Shown here one piece after another: positions 8,593-16,610 of a stretch of DNA of 64,000 bases. Within the stretch, counting starts at the first letter, position 1. The number at the start of each line of letters is the position of its first letter. The stretch comes from Clostridiaceae bacterium (lineage in GTDB: Bacteria; Bacillota; Clostridia; DSM-8532), in NCBI GenBank assembly GCA_012719545.1, contig JAAYAD010000069.1:27114-91113 (forward strand), read 5' to 3'. The translations under genes were made by a program, and so were the position numbers. The notes below the pieces were generated by a model that had not been told where the DNA came from, did no database searches, and saw only the letters and a program-made list of their open reading frames with translations.

Positions 8593-8657
8593 ATTATATT
8601 TAACATCAAGTGAATATTCAATTACATTTTACTTGAAAATTATTGTTTATTACTTGA
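8593..8657 (-). promoter_or_regulatory. Promoter of the mannoside ABC operon with overlapping operator dyads
   Basis: On the minus strand a -35 TTGAAT (8616-8621) and a -10 TATAAT (8593-8598) are 17 bases apart. The half-site TCAAGT/ACTTGA occurs at 8606-8611, 8631-8636 and 8652-8657. The dyad around GAATATTC (8612-8619) covers the -35. The same half-site forms a dyad in front of the LacI-type gene, which suggests a shared repressor. Confidence 0.65.
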
Positions 8658-8661
8658 ATAT

Positions 8662-9696
8662 CTATTCTATGTATTTTACGGAATCTCTCTCTTCCAATCG
8701 TACAGGGAGCCTTATATGCCTTTGCATATAATTTGGATTTTGGATGCTTTGAAGAAGTTCTTTCACAGCTGCCGTGCCCATTTCAACCATATTGATATGC
8801 ATTGTGGTCAGCTGAGGCTCTGTCATTGCACATATGTCAATATCGTCAAAGCCAATGACAGAAATATCGTCGGGTACCTTCTTCCCCAGATATTTTAATG
8901 CGTTAATAAGTACAGCGGCTGCCGAGTCATTGGCGCAGAACCAGGCAGTAGGATATTTTTCCTTGTCTTTCAGCATATCAGCGATAGCCATATAATTGTT
9001 CTGAAGGGCGTTTTCTTCAACATTTTCCGTTATGCACAGTTCAGTTAGAACATGAATATTGTAATGCTTAAGCGCCATATTAAAGCCAAGCCATCTTTCG
9101 TAAAAACTCATAGCCGCATCTATTTCCCCGAAAAAGCCTATATCCCTGTGGCCGTTCTTGATAAGGTATTCCGTTGCCTTAAATGCTCCGGGTATATTCT
9201 GTGTCAATACCGCTCCGGTGTTCACCGACATGGAAGCATAGTCAACGAGTATTATGGGAATCTTGAAAGATTTGAGCATTTTGAGATATTCGTCGTCAAT
9301 ATGCCCTATAACAATAATACCGTCTACTTTTCCTCTCTCAATGCTTAAAGGAATGTCGTACCTTTCTTTGCTTATAAAATTTATTATGGTATCGTAATTG
9401 TTTATCTTTGCCTCGTTTTCAATGCCCAGAATGACCTTGGGATAAAATCTTGTATCCTTAAAAACCTTCTCTTCAAGCATGACGCAGATATTGTTGTAGT
9501 GATGCTTCCTTCCGGAAGCCTTGCACTGATCCAGATATCCAAGAGTATCGGCTACCCTCAGCACCTTGAGCCTTGTCTCATCACTTACCCCCACCTTGTT
9601 GTTAAGGGCCAGAGATACTGCGTTAACAGAAATGCCCAGTTTATCGGCTATATCTTTTAAGCGTATTTTCTTATTCTTTTCCATAGGCAACACCAT
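8662..9696 (-). CDS. LacI family transcriptional regulator
   Basis: 344-residue repressor with an N-terminal LacI helix-turn-helix (IRLKDIADKLGISVNAVSLALN, about residues 11-32) and a periplasmic-binding-like effector domain (VDGIIVIGHID, PTAWFCANDSAAA, VPDDISVIGFDDID). It lies directly upstream of the sugar ABC operon on the same strand, so it most likely represses that operon and itself, with a mannoside as inducer. The ATG at 9696 has only a weak ribosome-binding site (GAAG); an ATG at 9684 (MEKNKK) is equally possible. Confidence 0.9.
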   Translation of the reverse strand: MVLPMEKNKKIRLKDIADKLGISVNAVSLALNNKVGVSDETRLKVLRVADTLGYLDQCKASGRKHHYNNICVMLEEKVFKDTRFYPKVILGIENEAKINNYDTIINFISKERYDIPLSIERGKVDGIIVIGHIDDEYLKMLKSFKIPIILVDYASMSVNTGAVLTQNIPGAFKATEYLIKNGHRDIGFFGEIDAAMSFYERWLGFNMALKHYNIHVLTELCITENVEENALQNNYMAIADMLKDKEKYPTAWFCANDSAAAVLINALKYLGKKVPDDISVIGFDDIDICAMTEPQLTTMHINMVEMGTAAVKELLQSIQNPNYMQRHIRLPVRLEERDSVKYIE

Positions 9697-9753
9697 TTAC
9701 TTCAAAATTTCAACATAATAATACTTTAATATTATAACTTTACAAATGCAATT

Positions 9754-9771
9754 TCAAGTATTTTTACTTGA
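9754..9771. promoter_or_regulatory. Candidate operator upstream of the LacI-type gene
   Basis: TCAAGTATTTTTACTTGA is an 18-base dyad with seven-base arms, located 58 bases before the regulator start. It uses the same half-site as the dyads in the ABC operon promoter, so autoregulation is likely. Confidence 0.55.
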
Positions 9772-9779
9772 TTATAGTA

Positions 9780-9809
9780 ATTGAATATACTTTAATTGAA
9801 TATACTTTA
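9780..9809. repeat. Two tandem copies of a 15-base element
   Basis: ATTGAATATACTTTA occurs twice in a row, directly beyond the dyad at 9754-9771. The TTGAATAT core resembles the operator half-site, so these may be extra regulator contacts. They could equally be promoter sequence. Confidence 0.5.
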
Positions 9810-9866
9810 TTATGACTTTAATTTTTCATGCCCTGGTAAAAGATTAAATAAAGTTTAATAGTAATT

Positions 9867-10268
9867 TTAAGTTCTGGATTTCAAAAGATCCCTTATTTCT
9901 TTTAACAGCTCTGCCTCCCGGGAAGGTTTTTCTTCCTTTGCCTCTTCTTTCTTATCTTTCTTTCTGAAACTGCTTACAACCCTTATGAAGACAAATATGC
10001 TGAAGGATATAATGAGGAAATCAATTATGTTTTTTATGAATGCCCCGTATTTTAATACCAAAGGTTCTGCACCTGCGTTTGAGATAATTATCCCTGCATC
10101 AGAAATATCTATGCTTCCAATAATCAGGCTAAGTACTGGCATTATTATATCGTTTACAAGAGATGTCACAATCTTGCTGAAGGCATTGCCTATAATAACG
10201 CCTACGGCAAGGTCAAACACATTTCCTTTTATTGCAAATTCCTTAAAATCATGAAAGAATTTTTTCAT
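9867..10268 (-). CDS. mscL: Large-conductance mechanosensitive channel MscL
   Basis: Homopentameric inner-membrane pore that opens under high tension to release solutes after osmotic downshock. The 133 residues match the family length. The N-terminal amphipathic helix and first pore helix read FKEFAIKGNVFDLAVGVIIG. A second membrane helix follows (IIDFLIISFSIFVFIRVV), then a charged C-terminal bundle (KKEEAKEEKPSREAELLKEI). The ATG at 10268 has GGGAGGG nine bases upstream; the longer open frame to 10484 has no family similarity before this methionine. It is divergent from the LCP gene. Confidence 0.95.
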   Translation of the reverse strand: MKKFFHDFKEFAIKGNVFDLAVGVIIGNAFSKIVTSLVNDIIMPVLSLIIGSIDISDAGIIISNAGAEPLVLKYGAFIKNIIDFLIISFSIFVFIRVVSSFRKKDKKEEAKEEKPSREAELLKEIRDLLKSRT

Positions 10269-10496
10269 AAATTTTTCCCTCCCGGATCTTCCTTTTTGAA
10301 TATGATATATTATTTTGGTGCTTAGAGGCATTTTATAATACTTAGTGTGCATATTAGACAAGAGTTGGCTTAAATTACCACTTTTGAACATTTTGTAAAC
10401 TTTGTTGACACAAAAGTTCACATGTGCAAAAATGTTTTGGGTGCGTAAATTAGCATTAGAGATTAAGACTGTACGAAATTGCATCTGAGGAATAGT

Positions 10497-11558
10497 ATGA
10501 GTAAAAGAAAAATAAATGGCTGGAAAATATTTGCCATAATTGAATTAATAATTATAATAATCATGGCTTCTGCCGGAATTTACGAATTTTTTCTTAAAAA
10601 GAGCGATACCGCTCAGTTCGTAGGCCGCGTATTAAGCCCTGTGGACGGCGGAAAATCAATTCGTGAGCGCAGGCAGGAAACCAATAAGCCCTATAATTTG
10701 ACAAAGGATTTAAAATACTATAAAAGCTTGGTTGATAAAGACAATATCAACGTGCTTCTCATTGGCCCTGATGAAAGCGGGGCAAATTATGATACCCTCC
10801 TTATAGCCAGCATTGATGATAAAAATAATGTTGTAAAGCTTATTAATTTACCAAGGGATATTTATATAGAATACAGTTCGGAAGTAAAGTCCGCACTAAA
10901 AAAAGTATGGCCAAAATATTCTTCGTCAAAGGGCATTTATAAAATCAATGCTGCCCACACAATTGGAAAGCGAATAAACTATAAAGACGGCCAGGGAAGG
11001 TTTAAGAATCCTGAATATGACTTTACTGCAGACCTTATTGAGGAGATTTTCGGAATATATATTGACGATTTTGTCTATATAAAGCCTTCCAGTGTAAGAC
11101 GCGTAGTTGATTATTTCGGCGGCGTTCAAATTGATGTGCCGTACCTTATGAAATACAGCGATCCCACACAAAACCTTGAAATAAATATTAAGAAAGGGCT
11201 TCAAACCCTTAACGGCGCTCAGGCTGAAGGATTTGTGAGATTCAGACAGGGTGTTGATGAAAAAGGCAAGCATGTTTCAATTGGCGATATTGAGAGAAAA
11301 AAGAACCAGGTTGCATTTGTTAAAGCCTTTATGGATCAGCATCTTAACCTTAAAAACATAGGTAAGATTATCACAATATTTGAAGATTTGGAGTCTTATG
11401 TTACCTCCAGTATTGACAATGCAAAAGAAGCAGGGGATTACGGTAAAGTTGCGGAGAAGCTTTACAAAAACAAATTTACTCAGGTCAGTGAGGAAATCGA
11501 ATGTTCCAATACCAAAATCGGTGATGTTTATTACCTGAAACTGAAAGTTTCAGAATAA
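10497..11558 (+). CDS. LytR-CpsA-Psr (LCP) family cell-wall glycopolymer transferase
   Basis: Membrane-anchored enzyme that attaches teichoic acids or capsule-like polymers to peptidoglycan. 353 residues: one N-terminal membrane helix (residues 8-28) and an extracellular LCP domain with NYDTLLIASID, INLPRDIYIE, DFVYIKPSSVRRVVDYFGG, IDVP and GFVRFRQ. The arginines in these blocks bind the polyprenyl-phosphate donor. The start at ATG 10497 follows GAGG with six-base spacing; an upstream ATG at 10479 overlaps no ribosome-binding site. A second LCP gene lies at 48713-49726. It is followed by a strong terminator. Confidence 0.9.
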   Translation: MSKRKINGWKIFAIIELIIIIIMASAGIYEFFLKKSDTAQFVGRVLSPVDGGKSIRERRQETNKPYNLTKDLKYYKSLVDKDNINVLLIGPDESGANYDTLLIASIDDKNNVVKLINLPRDIYIEYSSEVKSALKKVWPKYSSSKGIYKINAAHTIGKRINYKDGQGRFKNPEYDFTADLIEEIFGIYIDDFVYIKPSSVRRVVDYFGGVQIDVPYLMKYSDPTQNLEINIKKGLQTLNGAQAEGFVRFRQGVDEKGKHVSIGDIERKKNQVAFVKAFMDQHLNLKNIGKIITIFEDLESYVTSSIDNAKEAGDYGKVAEKLYKNKFTQVSEEIECSNTKIGDVYYLKLKVSE

Positions 11559-11645
11559 ATCAAAAGTTTAAAATCGAAAGATAAAAATGAATTTGCTCAG
11601 AATGAATTAAAGGATATCAAATCGTATATTTTAGGTTAAGTAGAC

Positions 11646-11673
11646 AAAAAAGCAGAGAAATCTGCTTTTTTTA
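11646..11673 (+). terminator. Terminator of the LCP gene
   Basis: Perfect stem AAAAAAGCAGA/TCTGCTTTTTT closed by a GAAA tetraloop and running into a seven-T tract. Confidence 0.9.
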
Positions 11674-11762
11674 TTTCCGTTATTGCCCATAAAATATATA
11701 AGTGATATAATTTATGAGGCTTTTTTTAGCAAAATTAAATATAGCAGGAGGACACCAGGCAA

Positions 11763-12938
11763 ATGATAACCAAAATCAATGAACTAATTTCAGCATTGAT
11801 GAACGGTGACAGTGCATTAGCCTTAGACATAGGAACATACCTCCTTAAGGTTATTGTAATGTTCATCATTGGCGGCATTCTTATTTATCTGGCCATCAAA
11901 AAGGATTATGAGCCAGCTTTGCTCCTTCCCATCGGCTTTGGAGCCATTATGTGCAATATTCCGCTTACAAGCATTGTTGTTAATGAAGCGGGAGAAAGAG
12001 GCGTTTTCGGTTTTCTTTACGATACCACCATTGCTAATGAGTTATTCCCTGTCCTTATCTTTATTGCGGTTGGAGCCATGATTGACTTTACTCCGCTCTT
12101 TCAGACACCTCTTATGCTATTCTTCGGAGCTGCAGCGCAATTCGGTATTTTCGCCACTATGTTGGTAGCTCTCTGCTTTGGTTTTAGCCTTGCTGAAGCA
12201 GGAGCAATAGGAGTTATAGGCGCGGCAGACGGTCCTACCACTATTTATGTTGCAAATGCATTTAAATTAAAGGAATTAATCGGCCCACTTACTGTTGCGG
12301 CATACTCATATATGTCACTGGTGCCTATTATTCAGCCACCGGTAATAAAGCTTCTGACCACAAAGGAAGAAAGAAAAATCCGCATGACTTTCCATCAGAG
12401 AAAGCTCAGCAAGACAGCAAAGATTCTGTTCCCCATTCTGGTTACAATTGTTGCTGGCTTTGTAGCTCCTGAAAGCGTAGCCCTTATCGGAGCTCTCATG
12501 TTTGGTAATCTTTTGCGCGAATGCGGTGTTCTTAACAGACTTTCCGAGACGGCATCAAACATTCTGTCCAACCTTGTAACACTTCTTCTCGGTATTACAA
12601 TTGGTACAACCATGACTGCTGAAGCGTTTCTGAACTGGAAGACCCTCCTTATTATGCTTATGGGTCTCGTAGCCTTCATTTTCGATACTGCAGGCGGCGT
12701 TCTTTTCGCAAAATTCATTAACCTGTTCAGAAAAGAAAAGATTAACCCTATGGTTGGCGCTGCAGGTATTTCCGCTTTCCCAATGTCCGCTCGTGTAATT
12801 CAGAAGCTTGCAAAAGAAGAAGATCCCATGAACTTTGTTCTTATGCAGGCAGTAGCAGCCAACGTTTCAGGTCAGCTTGGTTCAGTTGTGGCGGGAAGTA
12901 TGATCCTTGTTCTGGTTGGCAAATTAATTGGATTATAA
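11763..12938 (+). CDS. oadB: Sodium-pumping decarboxylase, beta subunit
   Basis: Membrane subunit that couples release of CO2 from a carboxybiotin group to Na+ export. 391 residues with about ten membrane segments. The ion-site motif IGAADGPTTIY (near residue 151), the helix FNLLRECGV..LS and the C-terminal block NFVLMQAVAANVSGQLGSVVAGS are diagnostic of the OadB/GcdB/MmdB family. The subunit type is certain; the substrate is not, because no carboxyltransferase or biotin-carrier gene is adjacent. GGAGG precedes the ATG at a rather long distance (11 bases). A 48-residue gamma-like subunit follows directly. Confidence 0.92.
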   Translation: MITKINELISALMNGDSALALDIGTYLLKVIVMFIIGGILIYLAIKKDYEPALLLPIGFGAIMCNIPLTSIVVNEAGERGVFGFLYDTTIANELFPVLIFIAVGAMIDFTPLFQTPLMLFFGAAAQFGIFATMLVALCFGFSLAEAGAIGVIGAADGPTTIYVANAFKLKELIGPLTVAAYSYMSLVPIIQPPVIKLLTTKEERKIRMTFHQRKLSKTAKILFPILVTIVAGFVAPESVALIGALMFGNLLRECGVLNRLSETASNILSNLVTLLLGITIGTTMTAEAFLNWKTLLIMLMGLVAFIFDTAGGVLFAKFINLFRKEKINPMVGAAGISAFPMSARVIQKLAKEEDPMNFVLMQAVAANVSGQLGSVVAGSMILVLVGKLIGL

Positions 12939-12953
12939 AAGGAGGTTTGAGCA

Positions 12954-13100
12954 ATGAACTCGGACGTTGTAAATAATCTGATAGAAGGTCTTAAAGTAAC
13001 CGGTTATGGTTTGCTTGGCGTATTTGGAGTTCTTATTATATTCTATTTTATGGTTTTGCTCCTGTATAAGCTTCCTGAAGAGCAGGGAGAGAACGATTGA
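12954..13100 (+). CDS. oadG: Small OadG-like gamma subunit of the Na+-pumping decarboxylase
   Basis: 48-residue protein with one membrane helix (LLGVFGVLIIFYFMVLLLY, residues 20-38) flanked by a short polar N-terminus and an acidic tail (KLPEEQGEND). AGGAGG lies eight bases before the ATG, and the gene starts 15 bases after oadB. Position, size and topology match OadG/MmdC-type subunits, which hold the carboxyltransferase to the beta subunit. It is short of the proline-rich tail seen in many gamma subunits. The assignment rests on context more than on sequence. Confidence 0.75.
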   Translation: MNSDVVNNLIEGLKVTGYGLLGVFGVLIIFYFMVLLLYKLPEEQGEND

Positions 13101-13154
13101 TAAATCCGTGTAAATGTATAGTTTGCTTAGGATAGCTTTATTTAAATAAACATG

Positions 13155-13190
13155 AAGCTACAGGCGAAATAACCTGTAGCTTTTGTTTTT
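13155..13190 (+). terminator. Terminator of the oadBG operon
   Basis: Perfect 10-bp stem AAGCTACAGG/CCTGTAGCTT with an eight-base loop, followed by TTTTGTTTTT. The remaining stretch to 13339 is AT-rich without a visible gene. Confidence 0.9.
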
Positions 13191-13339
13191 GCTTTCTTAA
13201 GCTGCAATCTGACGAATCAGATTCGACATCGTATATTCTGTTGCGATTTCACAAGAATTAAATTTCACTTAGCTTTAATTACATCCAGCTTTAACTTTTA
13301 ATTATAAAGTCTTTAATTTTATTTGGCTTTATCTAGCTT

Positions 13340-13882
13340 TTAATTCTTCAGAATAGGCATAAGCTTAGTGCTTAATATTGCCCCAAGAAAAGATGAGAGC
13401 AAATCTCCCCCGATAAAGGGAATGAATCCGTAATAGATTGACAGCCATAGGGAAAAATCCTTTCCAACATAGAAGTTGTTAATTATATAGAGATATGTTA
13501 CTCCGATTAAGTAGATAACAAAGAGCCCCGGAATCATAGCAGCGAAAATTTTCCAGACGCTTTTTGCCTGCAATTTTTCAACTATGAGCCCTGTTATATA
13601 TGCCCCGGGAATAAAAGCTATCAAATAGCCGAATGTAGGCTTGAATATATAGGACAAGCCTCCTCCCTGTGTAAAAATAGGGACACCTAAAAGGCCGATT
13701 AATACATAAAGAAGCTGGGATAAAGCACCTTTTTTAGGGCCCAGCAGGACTCCAGAGAGTGTTACGAAAAAGACCTGCAGGGTGAACGGGACGTAAGGAA
13801 GCGGTATTTTTATAAATGCCCCTACCGCTGTCAATGCTGTAAATAGAGCTATTTTTGTTAAATCTCTGACCGTAAGCTTCAT
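13340..13882 (-). CDS. bioY: Biotin transporter BioY (ECF S component)
   Basis: Membrane protein that binds biotin and imports it, usually with the shared ECF energy module. About 180 residues with six membrane helices. Typical BioY blocks are IPLPYVPFTLQVFFVTLSG, LLGPKKGALSQLLYVLIGLLG.P and GPTFGYLIAF-like KPTFGYLIAFIPGAYI. The ATG at 13882 has GGAAGG five bases upstream; an in-frame ATG at 13900 is possible. A BirA operator lies 60-90 bases upstream, so expression should fall when biotin is plentiful. The biotin requirement fits the biotin-dependent decarboxylase subunits encoded next door. Confidence 0.95.
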   Translation of the reverse strand: MKLTVRDLTKIALFTALTAVGAFIKIPLPYVPFTLQVFFVTLSGVLLGPKKGALSQLLYVLIGLLGVPIFTQGGGLSYIFKPTFGYLIAFIPGAYITGLIVEKLQAKSVWKIFAAMIPGLFVIYLIGVTYLYIINNFYVGKDFSLWLSIYYGFIPFIGGDLLSSFLGAILSTKLMPILKN

Positions 13883-13940
13883 GTCAACCTTCCTTTTCAT
13901 ATGTAATAATTCCCTTATATTAAAGCAAACAGGCCGTTAA

Positions 13941-13972
13941 TTGTCAACCAGTTTTTTGCTTTTGGTTAACAA
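13941..13972 (-). promoter_or_regulatory. BirA (biotin repressor) operator of bioY
   Basis: TTGTCAACC, 14 bases, GGTTAACAA: exactly the Firmicute BirA layout (TTGTwAACC-N14/15-GGTTwACAA). The dyad extends outward through AGGCCG-TAATTGT and ACAATTA-CGGCCT, so the same DNA could also form a long hairpin downstream of the gene at 14006. Confidence 0.92.
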
Positions 13973-14005
13973 TTAGCGGCCTTAGCATTTAATTTCATAA
14001 CGTTA

Positions 14006-14821
14006 TTATTTAGCCAAAATATAATATGTTCCGGGATCCAGGCGCGAAAACAAATATACCCCATGTTCATTTGTATGGGTTACCTGTATGGGCACATTGT
14101 TTGCGTTGCACAAAACCACCAGGGCATTGTCAACCGGCTGCCCCTCTTTATTTGTGACAATTCCGTATAAGGTACCCTTCATGTTTTTTCTTTTAAGATA
14201 AATTGTCTCAAGGGCTATAACAGATTGATCCTTCCCCACTTCCACGTTTATAACTTTTTCATTGTAAGTCTGGGACTGAAAGCTTATCCTGTAGCTTCCC
14301 GGTTCAATATTGTCGAATAAAAAGAGTCCGTCATCATTTGAGAAAGTAAAGTCATAAGGATTTAAGCTGTATGATTTAAAAATGGTTATTTTTACTCCGC
14401 CTATGGGCTTCTGCGCTGCATCCTTTATATTGCCATAAAAAATTATTCCTCCATTTGGTGAAGCCGCAAGCTCAACGTTGAGGGCTTTCTTTTCCAGATA
14501 CACAGAAGGCATGCTTTCACTGGAAAATGTCTGATACCCTCTCTTGGCAGCAATAACACGTATATTGGGGCTCAATTTGGTCTGTAAGCTGAAATTTCCG
14601 TCAACATCGGTGAAAGTATATGAAATAGGCTGAAAATCTTCATCACATACTTTAATACAAGCTCCTTCTATTGGTTTTCCGGTAGTCTTGTCGCTGACAT
14701 TGCCCATTATAGTATTTTCTTCCCAGGTCATTTCACTTAATACTATTTTTGCAAGATGACCTTCATTTTCCCCGGATATAACCACCTTCTGGAATTGGGT
14801 TGGAACTACTGATCTGCTCAC
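14006..14821 (-). CDS. Protein of three CarboxypepD_reg/Ig-like repeats, no secretion signal
   Basis: 271 residues built from three beta-sandwich repeats of about 80 residues. Each starts with a G.V.D..G.PI.GA..KV pattern (MGNVSDKTTGKPIEGACIKV, YGNIKDAAQKPIGGVKITIF, YGIVTNKEGQPVDNALVVL) and ends with DG.F.F..L.PG.Y. This is the carboxypeptidase regulatory-like (transthyretin-like) fold. There is no signal peptide or membrane helix. The GTG start follows GAGGAGG. It is divergent from a related gene at 14965. Function unknown; a cytoplasmic or spore-coat structural role is only a guess. Confidence 0.8.
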   Translation of the reverse strand: MSRSVVPTQFQKVVISGENEGHLAKIVLSEMTWEENTIMGNVSDKTTGKPIEGACIKVCDEDFQPISYTFTDVDGNFSLQTKLSPNIRVIAAKRGYQTFSSESMPSVYLEKKALNVELAASPNGGIIFYGNIKDAAQKPIGGVKITIFKSYSLNPYDFTFSNDDGLFLFDNIEPGSYRISFQSQTYNEKVINVEVGKDQSVIALETIYLKRKNMKGTLYGIVTNKEGQPVDNALVVLCNANNVPIQVTHTNEHGVYLFSRLDPGTYYILAK

Positions 14822-14964
14822 ACGTATCCTCCTCTTTACCCATTACTAAAACAGTATATGAAAAACCGCAGTTTGTTGTGAAACCCGCAATATACAAGCA
14901 CCAACAGGCACAGTGAATCATATATTAATACGTCTGATATTTCTGCATATTGGAGGTTCCAGCC

Positions 14965-15828
14965 ATGCGTATTTTAAAAGAAGAGTACATTCTGGGCCAG
15001 TCTATTGCGAAAAATCTTGCGGGAATTGCTGAATCAATTCGTCTTGACTTGTCACTGGGTACCAATCCAGGCCTGAAATCAGGTACTTTCACAGGCAAAG
15101 TTAAGGATGCTTCCGGAATGCCGATTCCTGAGGCAACAGTAATTTTGTTTAATGAGGATTACTCAGTCCACCACAACACTTTAACGGGAGGCGACGGTAT
15201 ATTCATCTTCCCTTCCCTGGAACCAAACTTAAAATATCATGCATACGCAAAAGCTCCGGGATTTATGCTGTCAGAAGGAATTAGCTTTGAGATTCATGAA
15301 AACAAAACCATGGAAACAGAATTTGTGCTTACCTCCGATTCTGAAGAAATAAAGTCCATTATTGTTGGTACTGTCAAAAATATTGAAGGCAGTCCCATAA
15401 GCACCGCCACTGTTGAACTTTATAAAAATGCTGACAAAAAACCTTTATATCTTACCTTTGTCAATGAAGACGGACGATTCATAATATGCGACCTTGAACC
15501 AAGCCTCTATTTCTTGAAAATCAATGCACCGGGTTACTTTAGCGAAGAGTTCCCTGTAGAAATTACTCAGCCCCAGGCAATTACCATATTCGAAGCTGTG
15601 CTGAAAGAAGACCTTAAAGCATCAAAAGGCATTGTAACAGGAATAATAACAGACAGTGAAAATAACCCCCTGGCAAATACTGACGTTATTCTGTTCCGCA
15701 TTGGTGAAAATGGTTCTCAGACACCAGTGGCCTACACCCGCAGCAATAATGAAGGAATCTATCTGTTTGTCAATGTTCCGCAGGGTGAATACTATGTTAA
15801 CTCAAGCAGGAAAATAACAATGGAATAA
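14965..15828 (+). CDS. Second CarboxypepD_reg/Ig-like repeat protein, divergent partner
   Basis: 287 residues with the same three-repeat layout as its divergent neighbour: FTGKVKDASGMPIPEATVIL, VGTVKNIEGSPISTATVELY and VTGIITDSENNPLANTDVIL. Each unit ends in an F..L.P..Y-type strand. The N-terminus (MRILKEEYILGQSIAKNLAGI) is a soluble helix, not a signal peptide. GGAGG lies eight bases before ATG 14965; the TTG at 14950 lies inside that site. It shares a 143-base divergent promoter region with the gene at 14006, so the two are probably co-regulated. Function unknown. Confidence 0.8.
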   Translation: MRILKEEYILGQSIAKNLAGIAESIRLDLSLGTNPGLKSGTFTGKVKDASGMPIPEATVILFNEDYSVHHNTLTGGDGIFIFPSLEPNLKYHAYAKAPGFMLSEGISFEIHENKTMETEFVLTSDSEEIKSIIVGTVKNIEGSPISTATVELYKNADKKPLYLTFVNEDGRFIICDLEPSLYFLKINAPGYFSEEFPVEITQPQAITIFEAVLKEDLKASKGIVTGIITDSENNPLANTDVILFRIGENGSQTPVAYTRSNNEGIYLFVNVPQGEYYVNSSRKITME

Positions 15829-15913
15829 AATTCAGTACACAGATAATAAAATGTAAATATATAAAAAATATATCTTGATATTCCATTTATTTTATTATAA
15901 TCTATTTTTGGCG

Positions 15914-15953
15914 TGCAAATGTGTTTGCATATATCATGATATATATGTATAAT
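15914..15953 (+). promoter_or_regulatory. Promoter of the extracellular electron transfer genes, with two dyads
   Basis: A -35 TTGCAT (15925-15930) and a -10 TATAAT (15948-15953) are 17 bases apart. TGCAAATGTGTTTGCA (15914-15929) is a dyad over the -35, and ATATATCATGATATAT (15929-15944) is a perfect palindrome filling the spacer. Both are natural places for a regulator; I do not recognise which one. Confidence 0.6.
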
Positions 15954-16004
15954 CTATTAGGAATCTAATGCAGTAGTGTTTCTAAGTTTGGAAGGAGTCC
16001 AATT

Positions 16005-16382
16005 TTGCGGCTTAAAATCAAGACAGGTGATATTTTTGTTGCCATAGCTATTGTAGTGTCATCTGTTTTAATGTTATTATCGTTCTATAAAGAAAATACA
16101 GCTGAGAAAACCGCCGTTATTACCCAAAACGGCGTTGTTTTGAGAAAAATCAGATTGGACCTTGTCACAGAACCTATTGACATTGAGTACGGAGGAGATT
16201 ATCCGGGAAAAATAGTGGCTGAAAAAGACAAAATACGCTTTTACCATGCCGATTGCCCTGATCAGGTATGTGTAAATACAGGTTGGATAACACGCCCAGG
16301 ACAAATTGCTGTATGCCTCCCAGCAGGTGTTATCATTAAAATTGAAGGAGGACATAGCGATTTTGACATAATAGTTAAATAA
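16005..16382 (+). CDS. eetA: NusG domain II membrane-anchored protein, EetA-like
   Basis: 125 residues: one N-terminal membrane helix (residues 9-27), then an extracytoplasmic NusG-II-like beta domain with HADCPDQVCVNTGWI and RPGQIAVCLPAGVIIKI. The TTG start follows GGAAGGAG. NusG-II proteins of this size occur beside Gx-transporter proteins in flavin-based electron transfer and RnfG-like loci. In Listeria the equivalent (EetA) is needed for electron export. Here it heads the same gene order, which supports that role. The exact biochemical function of EetA is not established. A promoter lies about 50 bases upstream. Confidence 0.82.
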   Translation: MRLKIKTGDIFVAIAIVVSSVLMLLSFYKENTAEKTAVITQNGVVLRKIRLDLVTEPIDIEYGGDYPGKIVAEKDKIRFYHADCPDQVCVNTGWITRPGQIAVCLPAGVIIKIEGGHSDFDIIVK

Positions 16383-16610
16383 TCCCTATAATGTGGTAGG
16401 ACAGCCTGAACTTTGACAACAAAATATTGGGGGATTCTCAATTTTTTAAATTAAAATTTTGTCAGTTCTGTGTGTTTGATTTTGTTAATATATTGGCAAT
16501 CTTCTTGAAATAAGCTTATAAAAAAGATTTTACGCTCTATATTATTTCCTCAACAAAATTAAATATTTATATTTTCAGTTGAACTGGCAGATGATAAATT
16601 TGGTGGTTTA

